Positions 15,422 to 22,923 of a DNA stretch of 64,000 bases are shown piece after piece. The notes beneath the pieces are model-generated. The model saw only the letters and a list, made by a program, of their open reading frames with translations. It was not told the DNA's origin and did no database searches. Position numbers and translations under genes: made by a program. Within the stretch, counting starts at the first letter, position 1. Each line of letters starts with the position of its first letter. The DNA lies in contig NZ_CABDUX010000002.1 in NCBI RefSeq assembly GCF_901411515.1, positions 992,001 to 1,056,000 of the forward strand, given 5' to 3'. The DNA comes from Raoultibacter phocaeensis. Its GTDB lineage: Bacteria > Actinomycetota > Coriobacteriia > Coriobacteriales > Eggerthellaceae.

Positions 15422-15655
15422 CTAACGCACCTTTTCGAAAAAGTATCTGACAAGTACAGCACCGAGAATAACGGCAACGACGGAAAAAACGCATACAACG
15501 CCAGTGTTCAAAAAATCAAGCTGAGCAGTGATCTGAGCAAATTGCTCTGCATCCAACGAAACAACTTGAAAAGCAACTTCTTCAGCAGCATTTTCGATCC
15601 CTGAAACAGCGTCGCCAAGCTCCGAATGCTCGCCCGATTCCGAACCGATAGCCAC
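15422..15655 (-). CDS. 77-residue phage protein with one TM segment
   Basis: GTG start at 15655 directly after the upstream stop. The N-terminal half is acidic (EEVAFQVVSLDAEQFAQ), followed by one strong TM helix (TGVVCVFSVVAVILGAVLVRYFF) and EKVR. Together with the coat candidate it is the second single-TM small protein of the cluster and could alternatively be the major coat protein, since acidic N-terminus plus TM plus basic end also fits pVIII. Confidence 0.65.
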   Translation of the reverse strand: MAIGSESGEHSELGDAVSGIENAAEEVAFQVVSLDAEQFAQITAQLDFLNTGVVCVFSVVAVILGAVLVRYFFEKVR

Positions 15656-15657
15656 AG

Positions 15658-15834
15658 CTAATCACCATCCCAATTATCGCGTTCGCGATCAACGAGACAG
15701 CCTCTAACGTATTTCCCGCAGCCATTCACCAACTCAAACTCAACGCTAGCAACCCGCATGCCAGTCCCAACGTTATGCAGAGACACGAATTCAATAAGAT
15801 TATGATAAATACCCTCAATCTCGTTACGCTCCAT
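15658..15834 (-). CDS. Small phage protein of unknown function
   Basis: 58 residues from ATG 15834 (MERNEIEGIYHNLIEFV), with GGAG nine bases ahead. A GTG at 15870, overlapping the end of the previous gene, is an alternative start. Charged, soluble, two cysteines near the C-terminus. It lies in a tightly packed run of early-type phage genes. No family recognised. Confidence 0.5.
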   Translation of the reverse strand: MERNEIEGIYHNLIEFVSLHNVGTGMRVASVEFELVNGCGKYVRGCLVDRERDNWDGD

Positions 15835-15853
15835 GTCGGTAAGCTCCAACTGC

Positions 15854-16225
15854 TCAATCAATGTAATCACGCCCCTTTGCGAAATACGGATAGTCGAGCC
15901 AGTAGCAGAGGGACATGGTGCCCTCGCGGTGGGCGCGCTGTGAGCGCCTGACCCAATCGGAGCGGATGGCATCGATGCGCCGCCTGTAGGCCGTATAGTC
16001 GGCGTAAGCCTCCCAGTCGAAATCATCGTCCCGAAGATCGCGGTAATGGTAATCGATTATATTTTTCGGGTACTCGCGGCATACGACCGCGCCGCTGTAA
16101 TCCTCGTCGGGGAGGGCGGCGGTAAAATCGACGTAGCTGACCTGAGTTTCATGGGTCTTGTTGTAGCCGTTGCAAACGTCGGCGATGAGGCTGTACAGCT
16201 CCTGCAATTCGACGTTCTCTATCAT
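15854..16225 (-). CDS. Phage hypothetical protein, acidic
   Basis: 123 residues, very acidic and tyrosine-rich (DYHYRDLRDDDFDWEAYADYTAYRRR). No TM segment. Its ATG overlaps the stop of the upstream gene and GGGGG precedes it. Early position in the phage operon suggests a role in replication control or host takeover, but nothing specific can be read. Confidence 0.6.
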   Translation of the reverse strand: MIENVELQELYSLIADVCNGYNKTHETQVSYVDFTAALPDEDYSGAVVCREYPKNIIDYHYRDLRDDDFDWEAYADYTAYRRRIDAIRSDWVRRSQRAHREGTMSLCYWLDYPYFAKGRDYID

Positions 16226-16575
16226 CGGTAACCCCCTGATCTGTAGACGCGCGAAACATGCAATCTACCATCGGAGGGATCATCATAAAAATCGAACATT
16301 TGTACATCTGAGCAGGAGAGTGCCGAATCAAACTTACTGAGCGCATCGACTTGAACCCGCAACGACCGATCAAAGAAAACCTGACGCGAATCTACAGGCT
16401 CTAAACTGTACGGAACGCCTCGAAAATAGTAATGATAAGTAAGTTCGCCTCTAATATCGAAAATCGCAACCCGAACATCAATCGGATCGTTGAATTTTCG
16501 ATAAGGCCTTACATAATCCATGTAACGGCAGAACTCGCGGAGCTGGTTGAGCAGATCGATTTTAGACGAAGCCAT
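16222..16575 (-). CDS. Phage hypothetical protein
   Basis: 117 residues, soluble, with many aromatic residues and alternating hydrophobic/charged strands (VRVAIFDIRGELTYHYYF). It overlaps the next gene by four bases (ATGA). It follows the first gene of the phage operon and is not recognised as a known family. Confidence 0.6.
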   Translation of the reverse strand: MASSKIDLLNQLREFCRYMDYVRPYRKFNDPIDVRVAIFDIRGELTYHYYFRGVPYSLEPVDSRQVFFDRSLRVQVDALSKFDSALSCSDVQMFDFYDDPSDGRLHVSRVYRSGGYR

Positions 16576-16585
16576 GAGAAGCCGC

Positions 16586-16837
16586 CTAAGCTTCGCAACC
16601 GACGATCTTGCCCTTTAGATAACCGTTATTGTCCATCCAAAGATTGATGGTGACGGTAACGGGCTGGTACCGATGATACTGCGAGAAATCGAGTTCCATG
16701 AGGGCCGAAAGCGTAATGGGTTTATCGTCGGTTTCATGCAAAAAAGTGACTTTCTGGTAAGCGATATCCTTTTTGTCGCGGCCCTCGAAAGTATCCTGCA
16801 TGTACGAAATGAAATCTACGTTAGCGCTGGTCAACAT
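16586..16837 (-). CDS. First gene of phage operon, possible ssDNA-binding protein
   Basis: 83 residues from ATG 16837 (AAAGGA upstream): MLTSANVDFISYMQDTFEGR, then a beta-rich half (ITLSALMELDFSQYHRYQPV, TVTINLWMDNNGYLKGKIVG). Size, first position in the operon and beta-rich nature fit the ssDNA-binding (gene V type) protein of filamentous phages, but this is inference without a diagnostic motif. Confidence 0.55.
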   Translation of the reverse strand: MLTSANVDFISYMQDTFEGRDKKDIAYQKVTFLHETDDKPITLSALMELDFSQYHRYQPVTVTINLWMDNNGYLKGKIVGCEA

Positions 16838-16885
16838 GATGCTTCCTTTCATCAGTTTCTTAGCGCTCTGCAATCTCATCTCGGG

Positions 16886-16900
16886 TTTTATTGATAATGC
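16886..16900 (+). repeat. Second copy of the XerC-type half site
   Basis: TTTTATTGATAATGC again, followed by ACCGATTGTGCTCTTGCAG, which resembles the sequence after the left copy (TATCGTACTGTTGCAGGTCAGA versus GATTGTGCTCTTGCAGTTCAGA). Only 68 bp separate it from the complete dif-like site, so this looks like a phage attachment site left between the prophage and the chromosome. Confidence 0.65.
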
Positions 16901-16954
16901 ACCGATTGTGCTCTTGCAGTTCAGACCTGTCCTAACCGAATAATTTGCAACCGT

Positions 16955-16982
16955 TTTATTGATAATGCGGCTTATGTAAAGC
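16955..16982 (+). other. dif-like Xer recombination site at the right prophage end
   Basis: XerC arm TTTATTGATAA (16955-16965), six-base centre TGCGGC (16966-16971), XerD arm TTATGTAAAGC (16972-16982). The XerD arm agrees with the Bacillus dif arm TTATGTAAACT at 9 of 11 bases and with E. coli TTATGTTAAAT at most positions. This is presumably the chromosome dimer resolution site, rebuilt after phage integration, and places the window near the replication terminus. Confidence 0.7.
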
Positions 16983-17097
16983 TAACGAAGCGTGTACGGG
17001 TTAGCGGGTTGCTTGGTGTACCGGTGTATGGGTGTCGGTCAAGATTAGATCTAATCACGAACACTAAAGTCTCTTCCTTGCCCAGAATCCTTTAGAA

Positions 17098-18303
17098 TCA
17101 ATCCAGCAGCCAATCGAGAACGTTCTTTTTCTGAATGCCTCCGTAGTCCGCGGTGCCGAATAGCTCATCCAGAGTGAGCAGCATTTTGGGATAGTTGTCC
17201 GTAATTCTGCGAAACGGTGCTAATTCTCGTTTAAGCGTCGATTCCTCAAGCGTCGTGGCAGCTACTTGGAAATAAAGCGTATCATTTGACTTTATGGCCA
17301 CAAAGTCTACTTCTCCATTGTCTAAATCCCCTACGTATACATCATATCCACGGCGTAAAAGTTCGAGGTAAACAACGTTCTCCAGAACATGTCCGATATC
17401 ACTTGCTTGTCCCTTCACAAGGGCATTACGAAGTCCTATATCGACCGCGTAGTATTTACCGTGTGTGGACAGAAGCTGCCTGCCCCTCACATTGTAACGA
17501 GGAGCTGAATACAGTACCAAACTTTCCGTCAGTCCTTTGAGGTACTTGCCCACAGTTTTCACATCCACACTCTGTCCGTTTGATTTCAACGTGTCGGCAA
17601 TTTTTCGCAATGACACCTTACTTCCGATATTATGAAGTAGAAACTTAGAAACGTTCTCGAGCGTCGGCACATCGGTAACCTTTATTCTGGCCACCACATC
17701 ATTGAGCAGAATCGTGTTGTACAAATCGCGTAGGTAGGCCTTAGTTTGTTGTTCATCCAACTGAAAGTCCGATATGAAAGGAAACGACCCTTTCTCGATA
17801 TACTGGCTGAAGAGGCGGTTGCGTGGAATCCCTTTATTGTTTTCCGCAGTGCAGAACTCTTTAAATGAGAGCGGGAGCATCTTCAGCTCGACGTATCGGC
17901 CTGAAAGCAACGTCGCAAGCTCGCCCGACATGAAGTAGGCGTTCGAACCTGTAACGTACACGTCCACGTTCTCCTTGATGAACAAGCTGTCGACCGCTTT
18001 CTCAAAATGTTCTACATGTTGAATCTCATCCAAGAATATGTAGTTCATTCTGTCAGGGTCGAGACGTGCATTGACGTAATCATAAAGCACTCTGTAATTG
18101 GTAAGGTGCTCATAGTCCAAACTCTCGAAATTGAGGTCTATGATCTGGTTTCGCTCCACTCCACTTTTCATTATATGCTCGCAGAAAATAGTAAACAGGG
18201 TTGACTTTCCGCAACGTCGCACGCCGGACACTACCTTGATAACTCGCTTGTCCTTCCATTCAACCAGCCAATCCAAGTACTGATTTCTCTCAATCCATGC
18301 CAT
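17098..18303 (-). CDS. AAA ATPase with DUF4143 nuclease-like domain
   Basis: A 401-residue member of the widespread AAA_14/DUF4143 group. The N-terminal ATPase has Walker A GVRRCGKST and Walker B YIFLDEIQH. A winged-helix region follows (SLRKIADTLKSNGQSVDVKTV), then a C-terminal PD-(D/E)xK-like fold (ENVVYLELLRRGYDVYVG...GEVDFVA). Function is unresolved; members are often mobile or accessory. It lies just right of the prophage, on its own, and is more AT-rich than the chromosome core, hinting at acquisition. Confidence 0.85.
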   Translation of the reverse strand: MAWIERNQYLDWLVEWKDKRVIKVVSGVRRCGKSTLFTIFCEHIMKSGVERNQIIDLNFESLDYEHLTNYRVLYDYVNARLDPDRMNYIFLDEIQHVEHFEKAVDSLFIKENVDVYVTGSNAYFMSGELATLLSGRYVELKMLPLSFKEFCTAENNKGIPRNRLFSQYIEKGSFPFISDFQLDEQQTKAYLRDLYNTILLNDVVARIKVTDVPTLENVSKFLLHNIGSKVSLRKIADTLKSNGQSVDVKTVGKYLKGLTESLVLYSAPRYNVRGRQLLSTHGKYYAVDIGLRNALVKGQASDIGHVLENVVYLELLRRGYDVYVGDLDNGEVDFVAIKSNDTLYFQVAATTLEESTLKRELAPFRRITDNYPKMLLTLDELFGTADYGGIQKKNVLDWLLD

Positions 18304-18544
18304 ATCGACACCACCGTTTCGTTAGTTTCATCCATTATAATCCGCGTTTGTACTAAAAATCAAATTTTTGTGGATTCTATTCCTCATTTTATCATACTAT
18401 ATAGGTTAAGGCTGACTCCCGGCACAAGCGCAATCGGTGATCTACTTTCGCGATTGGCAATCGTATATCCCTATAAAGGCCTTGTTCGAGACGTCCGTAT
18501 AATTGACTTATCGATGGATGTCGTCAAATGCAAGAGGAGGAGAT

Positions 18545-20803
18545 ATGTCCGAACCGAAAACGGCCGACAATCCCGAGGGTCGCAAGTGGAGGTGGCACGA
18601 AGGCGAGTACGAGGTCATCCGAAGCAGCGCCCGATCGGGCCCGGGGTGCCACGACAATTGCGGTGTCCTGCTCTACGTGAAGGATGGAAAGCTCGAGAAG
18701 ATCGAGGGTGATCCGGAAAACCCCTATAATCAGGGAAGGCTCTGCCCCAGATGCCTTGCGTTCAAGGAGATGCTCTACCATCCCGACCGCTTGCTCTACC
18801 CCATGAAGCGCGCGCGCGAAGATCGCGGCAAAGATGCGTTCAAGCGGATCACTTGGGACGAGGCAACCGAGATCATCCTTGAGGAAATGGGCAAGGTCAT
18901 CGACACGTACGGCGCCGAATCCATCTGGGTCACCCAGGGAACCGGCCGCGATATCAACGGGTACGGCCCGCTCATGGCCCGCTATCTGGGTACGCCCAAC
19001 TACGGCACGGGATTTCTTTCGGGAATTGCCTGCTACGCGCCGCGTCGCTTCAGCACCGCGCTGAAATCGGGCGGCCTGTTCATCGCCGATTACTCCCAGT
19101 ACTCCCCTTTGCGCTACGAAGATCCGCGATGGAAAGCACCCGAGTACATTCTCATCTGGGGAAACAATCCCGTCGTTGCCAACTCTGACGGCACACTCGG
19201 CCATTGGGTGGTCGAGTCCATGAAGCGCGGATCAAAGCTCATCACCATCGATCCGAAGCTCACGTGGCTCGCAGGCAAGTCCGAGGTGTTCCTGCAGCTG
19301 CGCCCCGGCACCGATACTGCGCTCGCGATGGCGCTCTGCAACCACATCATCGAGAACAACTTGCAGGATCAGGAATTCTGCGACTGCTGGTGCTACGGAT
19401 ACGACGAGTTCGCAGAGCATTTGAAGCCCTACACGCCCGAATGGGCCGCCGAGATCTGCGGCGTCGATGCCGAGCTCATAAAGGAAGCCGCCGTGAAGAT
19501 CGGCAAGTCCGAGAACTGCTGCTTGCAGTGGGGCGTCGCCATGGACCATACCTCCGAGGGCTTCGTTACCGGCATGGCCGCCTACGACCTCATGGCGCTC
19601 ACCGGAAACTTCGAGAACCCGGGCGGTATGGTGGATGCACCGTTCGCCTTCGACGTCAACGTGACGTGGTCGGCGGGCGACGACTGGACGTTGTGCACGG
19701 CTGACCTGCCCAATCAGGACAAGAAGATCTGCGGCGAATGGCCTGCAAACAAGGCGATGCAAGCCATCAGCCCCGATGATCTGCTCGTGGCCATGGAGAC
19801 GGGCGAGCCGTACCCCATCAAGGCGATGTGGATGATGCAGAACAACGCGCTTGCCTGCATGGGTGCCGCACCGCAGCGTATCATCAAGGCGCTGCAGGAG
19901 AACATGGACTTCAACGTCGTGGTCGACCTGTTCCTCACCCCCACGGCCCTCGCCTGCGCCGATGTCCTGCTGCCCGCTGCGACCTTCGCTGAGCGCATGG
20001 GCATCTACGGCCACCAGCCCTATCTCTTGGGTTCCATCAACCAGGCTATCGAGCCTTTGGGCGAAGTAAAGCCCGACCAGGTCATCATGTACGAAATCGG
20101 CAAGAAGTTCGGCCGCGGCGAAGGTATGGAGAAGTGGCAGACCGAAGAGGAGTTTTACGACTTCTGCCTGCGCAACTCGGGCTTCACGTATAAAACCTTG
20201 CAAGAGCGTTCCTGGGCCTTCCCCGAGTTCGAGTACGAGAAGCACAAGAAAGGGCTTTTGCGCCCCGATGGACAGCCCGGGTTCAATACCTCGACGGGCC
20301 GTTACAACTTCTACAGCCGCGAAATGGTGTACTTCGGGTTCCCGCCCTTCCCCACCTACGAAGAGCCGCCCGAGAGCCCGGTTTCCGCACCCGAGCTTGC
20401 GGAAAAGTATCCGCTCGTGCTGACCACCGGCGCCCGTCACTGGGGATTCTTCCACTCGGAGCATCGTCAGAGCCCCTCGATGCGCCGCCTGCACCCCGAT
20501 CCCACGGTACTCATCCATCCCGACACCGCCGCGAAATACGGCATCGAGGACGGCGATTGGGTTAAGATCGAGAACCAGTTCGGCGAATGCAAGCAGAAAG
20601 CCGAACTGAGCGTCCGTTTGCGCGAAGACACCGTTGCCGCAGACCATGCATGGTGGTTCCCCGAGCGCGATCCAGGCGACGGCACCCTGTTCGGCGTCAT
20701 GGAGTCGAACATCAACCGCCTCATTCCCATGCGTCCGGGCAAATCGGGCCTCGGCGCGTCGTATAAGTCACAGCTGTGCGCTATCAGCAAGATAGAGGAG
20801 TAG
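18545..20803 (+). CDS. Cytoplasmic molybdopterin oxidoreductase (catechol-dehydroxylase/acetylene-hydratase-like)
   Basis: A 752-residue bis-MGD enzyme of the DMSO-reductase superfamily. There is an N-terminal Fe-S region (GCHDNCG and LCPRC), a possible Mo-ligating Cys in GIACYAPRR (about residue 168), and the C-terminal dinucleotide-binding domain (TTGARHWGFFHSEHR, then DGDWVKIENQFG). There is no Tat signal, so it acts in the cytoplasm. In Eggerthellaceae such soluble enzymes with one small ferredoxin partner include catechol dehydroxylases and transhydroxylase-like proteins; the substrate here is unknown. ATG 18545 follows GGAGGAG. The first Cys expected in a C-x3-C-x3-C motif is replaced (SGPGC). 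A TATAAT at 18498 lacks a -35, suggesting activator-dependent expression. Confidence 0.85.
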   Translation: MSEPKTADNPEGRKWRWHEGEYEVIRSSARSGPGCHDNCGVLLYVKDGKLEKIEGDPENPYNQGRLCPRCLAFKEMLYHPDRLLYPMKRAREDRGKDAFKRITWDEATEIILEEMGKVIDTYGAESIWVTQGTGRDINGYGPLMARYLGTPNYGTGFLSGIACYAPRRFSTALKSGGLFIADYSQYSPLRYEDPRWKAPEYILIWGNNPVVANSDGTLGHWVVESMKRGSKLITIDPKLTWLAGKSEVFLQLRPGTDTALAMALCNHIIENNLQDQEFCDCWCYGYDEFAEHLKPYTPEWAAEICGVDAELIKEAAVKIGKSENCCLQWGVAMDHTSEGFVTGMAAYDLMALTGNFENPGGMVDAPFAFDVNVTWSAGDDWTLCTADLPNQDKKICGEWPANKAMQAISPDDLLVAMETGEPYPIKAMWMMQNNALACMGAAPQRIIKALQENMDFNVVVDLFLTPTALACADVLLPAATFAERMGIYGHQPYLLGSINQAIEPLGEVKPDQVIMYEIGKKFGRGEGMEKWQTEEEFYDFCLRNSGFTYKTLQERSWAFPEFEYEKHKKGLLRPDGQPGFNTSTGRYNFYSREMVYFGFPPFPTYEEPPESPVSAPELAEKYPLVLTTGARHWGFFHSEHRQSPSMRRLHPDPTVLIHPDTAAKYGIEDGDWVKIENQFGECKQKAELSVRLREDTVAADHAWWFPERDPGDGTLFGVMESNINRLIPMRPGKSGLGASYKSQLCAISKIEE

Positions 20804-20807
20804 CATC

Positions 20808-21131
20808 ATGCGGAAATATCTCGCTATCGATTACGATTACTGCACCGGGTGCCATACCTGCGAAATAGCCTGCCAGCAGGAACACGGCCTCGACCCCGAT
20901 CATTTCGGTATCAAGCTGACCCAGATCGGTCCCGACAAGATTACCGATCGCCGCTGGCAGTACGAGTTCGTACCCGTCCCCACCGAGCGCTGCGACCATT
21001 GTGCGTTGCGCCAGATGGACGGCAAGCTGCCCTCGTGCGTTCAGCATTGCCAGGCCGGGTGCATATACTACGGCACGCTCGAAGAACTCGGCGATAAGAT
21101 CGACAAGCTGAAAGTAGCGATCTTCTCATAG
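20808..21131 (+). CDS. Small two-cluster ferredoxin subunit of the molybdoenzyme
   Basis: 107 residues with one clear [4Fe-4S] motif, CTGCHTCEIAC (residues 12-22). A second Cys set follows (RCDHC, then PSCVQHCQAGC), nine Cys in all, enough for two clusters. This is a trimmed version of the 4Fe-4S dicluster subunits that normally carry four. It starts five bases after the large subunit, so it is its electron-transfer partner. No membrane anchor gene follows, so electrons must come from a soluble donor. A strong terminator ends the two-gene operon. Confidence 0.88.
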   Translation: MRKYLAIDYDYCTGCHTCEIACQQEHGLDPDHFGIKLTQIGPDKITDRRWQYEFVPVPTERCDHCALRQMDGKLPSCVQHCQAGCIYYGTLEELGDKIDKLKVAIFS

Positions 21132-21147
21132 GATTGACAGAGGATTG

Positions 21148-21187
21148 ACGTCGGGGCACCAGGAAACGGTGCCCCGACGTGCGTTTT
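21148..21187 (+). terminator. Terminator after the molybdoenzyme operon
   Basis: ACGTCGGGGCACC (21148-21160) and GGTGCCCCGACGT (21168-21180) form a 13-bp stem, loop AGGAAAC, followed by GCGTTTT. Confidence 0.9.
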
Positions 21188-21257
21188 CCGCTGTACATGC
21201 TGTGGTGCGAATTGTAAGGAAAAATCGGTTCCCCTGAGCGTCTGCTCATCTCCTGCT

Positions 21258-21602
21258 TTATCCCAGCTTCTTCTTGATCGAACGGTTGAGTGCGTCCTGT
21301 TTCGTGCTTTGGTATGTTTTCGTACTTTTGAGCAGCTCGTCGCAGAATGCAGCAACATCCTCACCGGTGACTTCAAGGACGTCTTTACCGTCCGCCGCGC
21401 CGACTTCGAACAAATCGACTAGATCGGTGAGAACAACCGTCATATCCATACCATCGCCTGCAACATGGTTCCATAGGTAGTGCTGGATTTTGTCGTAGAC
21501 GAACCGGTATTCTTCGGGAAGCGCACGCACGCGTTCCATGGCTTCGCGGTATTCGCGCTTTTCTTGCGCCACTCGTTTGAAATACGCAACAGGATCAGCC
21601 AT
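21258..21602 (-). CDS. DUF1048-family protein
   Basis: 114 residues from ATG 21602 (AAAGGAG upstream). Helical, with VYDKIQHYLWNHVAGDGMDM and VLTDLVDLFEVGAADGKDVLEVTGEDV, the typical DUF1048 pattern. Members are almost always encoded next to PadR regulators, as here, and their function is unknown. It follows padR in an overlapping operon. Lys-rich C-terminus. Confidence 0.8.
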   Translation of the reverse strand: MADPVAYFKRVAQEKREYREAMERVRALPEEYRFVYDKIQHYLWNHVAGDGMDMTVVLTDLVDLFEVGAADGKDVLEVTGEDVAAFCDELLKSTKTYQSTKQDALNRSIKKKLG

Positions 21603-21604
21603 TG

Positions 21605-21925
21605 TCAGGCTCCTTTCAATTCGCTGAGTTTCGAGGAAACGAACTCCCATTTCTGCCAGAAAAGATCGAGCTGTTCTCGGCCCGTTTTGGTAAGGGTGTA
21701 GAATTTGCGGGGCGGGCCCATTGTCGAGGTCTTCTTCTCACTTTGCACGAGCTCCGCTTTTTCAAGTCTGAGCAAAATGGTATACACCGTACCTTCAACC
21801 ACGTCGGTAAACCCGAGAAGGTTCAATTGTCGGGTTATTTCGTATCCGTACGTCTCTTCACGGCTGATGATCTCGAGAACGCAGCCCTCGAGAACGCCTT
21901 TCAGCATTTCAGTTAGGTTTTCCAC
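21605..21925 (-). CDS. PadR-family transcriptional repressor
   Basis: A 106-residue PadR winged helix: GCVLEIISREETYGYEITRQL, VVEGTVYTILLRLEKAELV and the wing GPPRKFYTLTKTGREQL. Short class without long C-terminal domain. Upstream lies a perfect inverted repeat (21984-22002) suited to autoregulation. It heads the padR-DUF1048 operon and may also control the adjacent ABC exporter genes. Confidence 0.9.
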   Translation of the reverse strand: MENLTEMLKGVLEGCVLEIISREETYGYEITRQLNLLGFTDVVEGTVYTILLRLEKAELVQSEKKTSTMGPPRKFYTLTKTGREQLDLFWQKWEFVSSKLSELKGA

Positions 21926-21983
21926 GACGCCCTACCCTACGTGTTGTTCGATCTCTTCGGTACCTAGTATCGCTAGCTACGAG

Positions 21984-22002
21984 TATATAGTAGCGCTATA
22001 TA
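21984..22002. promoter_or_regulatory. Likely PadR operator
   Basis: TATATAG (21984-21990) and CTATATA (21996-22002), perfect arms with a five-base spacer, 60 bp upstream of padR. AT-rich palindromes of this type are typical PadR targets. Confidence 0.55.
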
Positions 22003-22025
22003 GCACGAAAGGCAAGGACTATCTG

Positions 22026-22898
22026 CTAACAGCCCATCCCGCCGCTTGCCGAAAGCGCCATATAGCCGTCTTCAAGCGTGGGCTCAACCGGCTCGGCATC
22101 GGCGGGCCGCACATCGGCGATCACACGGTAGCGCGTTCCATACGCATCGCTTACCGCGTTTACGACAATCGCGTTGTCGGGCGGGAGCATCTGGGGTGCG
22201 GTAAGCCACGTTCGGCCGCGCGCTCCGTCGATGAGGCCGCAGGTGGCTCCGTCGTATTGCAGATGCCCCGCACGCAGGACGCATACGTACGGGCAGGTTT
22301 GCGCCACGTCGTCGAGGATATGGGTGGATAGGATGACCGTACGCTCTCCCCCGAGCGTGGCGAGAAGCGTGCGGAAGCGAACGCGCTCTTCGGGGTCGAG
22401 CCCCGCAGTCGGCTCGTCGACAACGAGCAAACGGGGATCGCCCATCAACGCCTGCGCGATGCCTACGCGCCGTCGCATGCCACCCGAAAACCCGCCGATG
22501 CGCCGCGTGCGAACATCTGAAAGCCCTACGCGCTCGATAAGCTCGGCCGCCTGCCTCTTCCGTTCGCGCGTATCGTCCATGCCTTTGAGCACACCCACGT
22601 AGTCAAGAAACTCGAGCGGCGTAAGATTGGGATAGGGTTCGATATCCTGCGGAAGATAGCCGAGGGTTTTCTTGAGGCGGCGGCGATTGCCTGCGTCGGC
22701 GATGTTGCAGCCGTCGACGAGCACGCGCCCGCGCGTCGGCCGCACGATGCCGCAGACGATACGCATAAGCGTAGTCTTCCCCGCCCCGTTCGGCCCGACG
22801 AGCCCGACCATGCCCGAAGGCAAGTCGATCGTCAGCCCATCGAGGGCGTTAGGTTTTTTCGGGAAGTCTTTTCCGAGGCGTTCAATGGATACGAACAT
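22026..22898 (-). CDS. ABC transporter ATP-binding protein
   Basis: A 290-residue ABC-2 type ATPase: Walker A GPNGAGKTT, signature SGGMRRRVGIAQAL, Walker B LLVVDEPTAGLD, switch His in STHILDD. The C-terminal 80 residues are an extra domain seen in exporters of lantibiotics or lipids. ATG 22898 follows AAAGGACCTCC. Last gene of a five-gene operon beginning with an ECF sigma factor; the permeases lie immediately upstream. Confidence 0.92.
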   Translation of the reverse strand: MFVSIERLGKDFPKKPNALDGLTIDLPSGMVGLVGPNGAGKTTLMRIVCGIVRPTRGRVLVDGCNIADAGNRRRLKKTLGYLPQDIEPYPNLTPLEFLDYVGVLKGMDDTRERKRQAAELIERVGLSDVRTRRIGGFSGGMRRRVGIAQALMGDPRLLVVDEPTAGLDPEERVRFRTLLATLGGERTVILSTHILDDVAQTCPYVCVLRAGHLQYDGATCGLIDGARGRTWLTAPQMLPPDNAIVVNAVSDAYGTRYRVIADVRPADAEPVEPTLEDGYMALSASGGMGC

Positions 22899-22923
22899 GG
22901 AGGTCCTTTCGTTCGGGGCGCGC

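Larger units (their letters stand above)
11126..16982. mobile_element. Inovirus-like (filamentous phage) prophage integrated at a dif-like site
   Basis: About 5.8 kb, more AT-rich than the flanks, all genes on the minus strand. From the right: a small basic-replication protein candidate, four small proteins of unknown function (one with a TM segment), a 51-residue TM protein, a 52-residue coat candidate, a 63-residue TM protein, a pIII-like protein, a 90-residue TM protein, Zot/pI ATPase, then an HUH replication initiator. This is the classic inovirus gene set. No integrase or transposase is encoded. A shared TTTTATTGATAATGC lies at both ends, and the right copy completes a dif-like Xer site, so integration by host XerC/XerD is the likely route. 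Confidence 0.85.

Noticed and set aside
19232..20647. Minus-strand open frame inside the molybdoenzyme gene
   Set aside because: Antisense to a conserved enzyme, no start site, no recognised domain.
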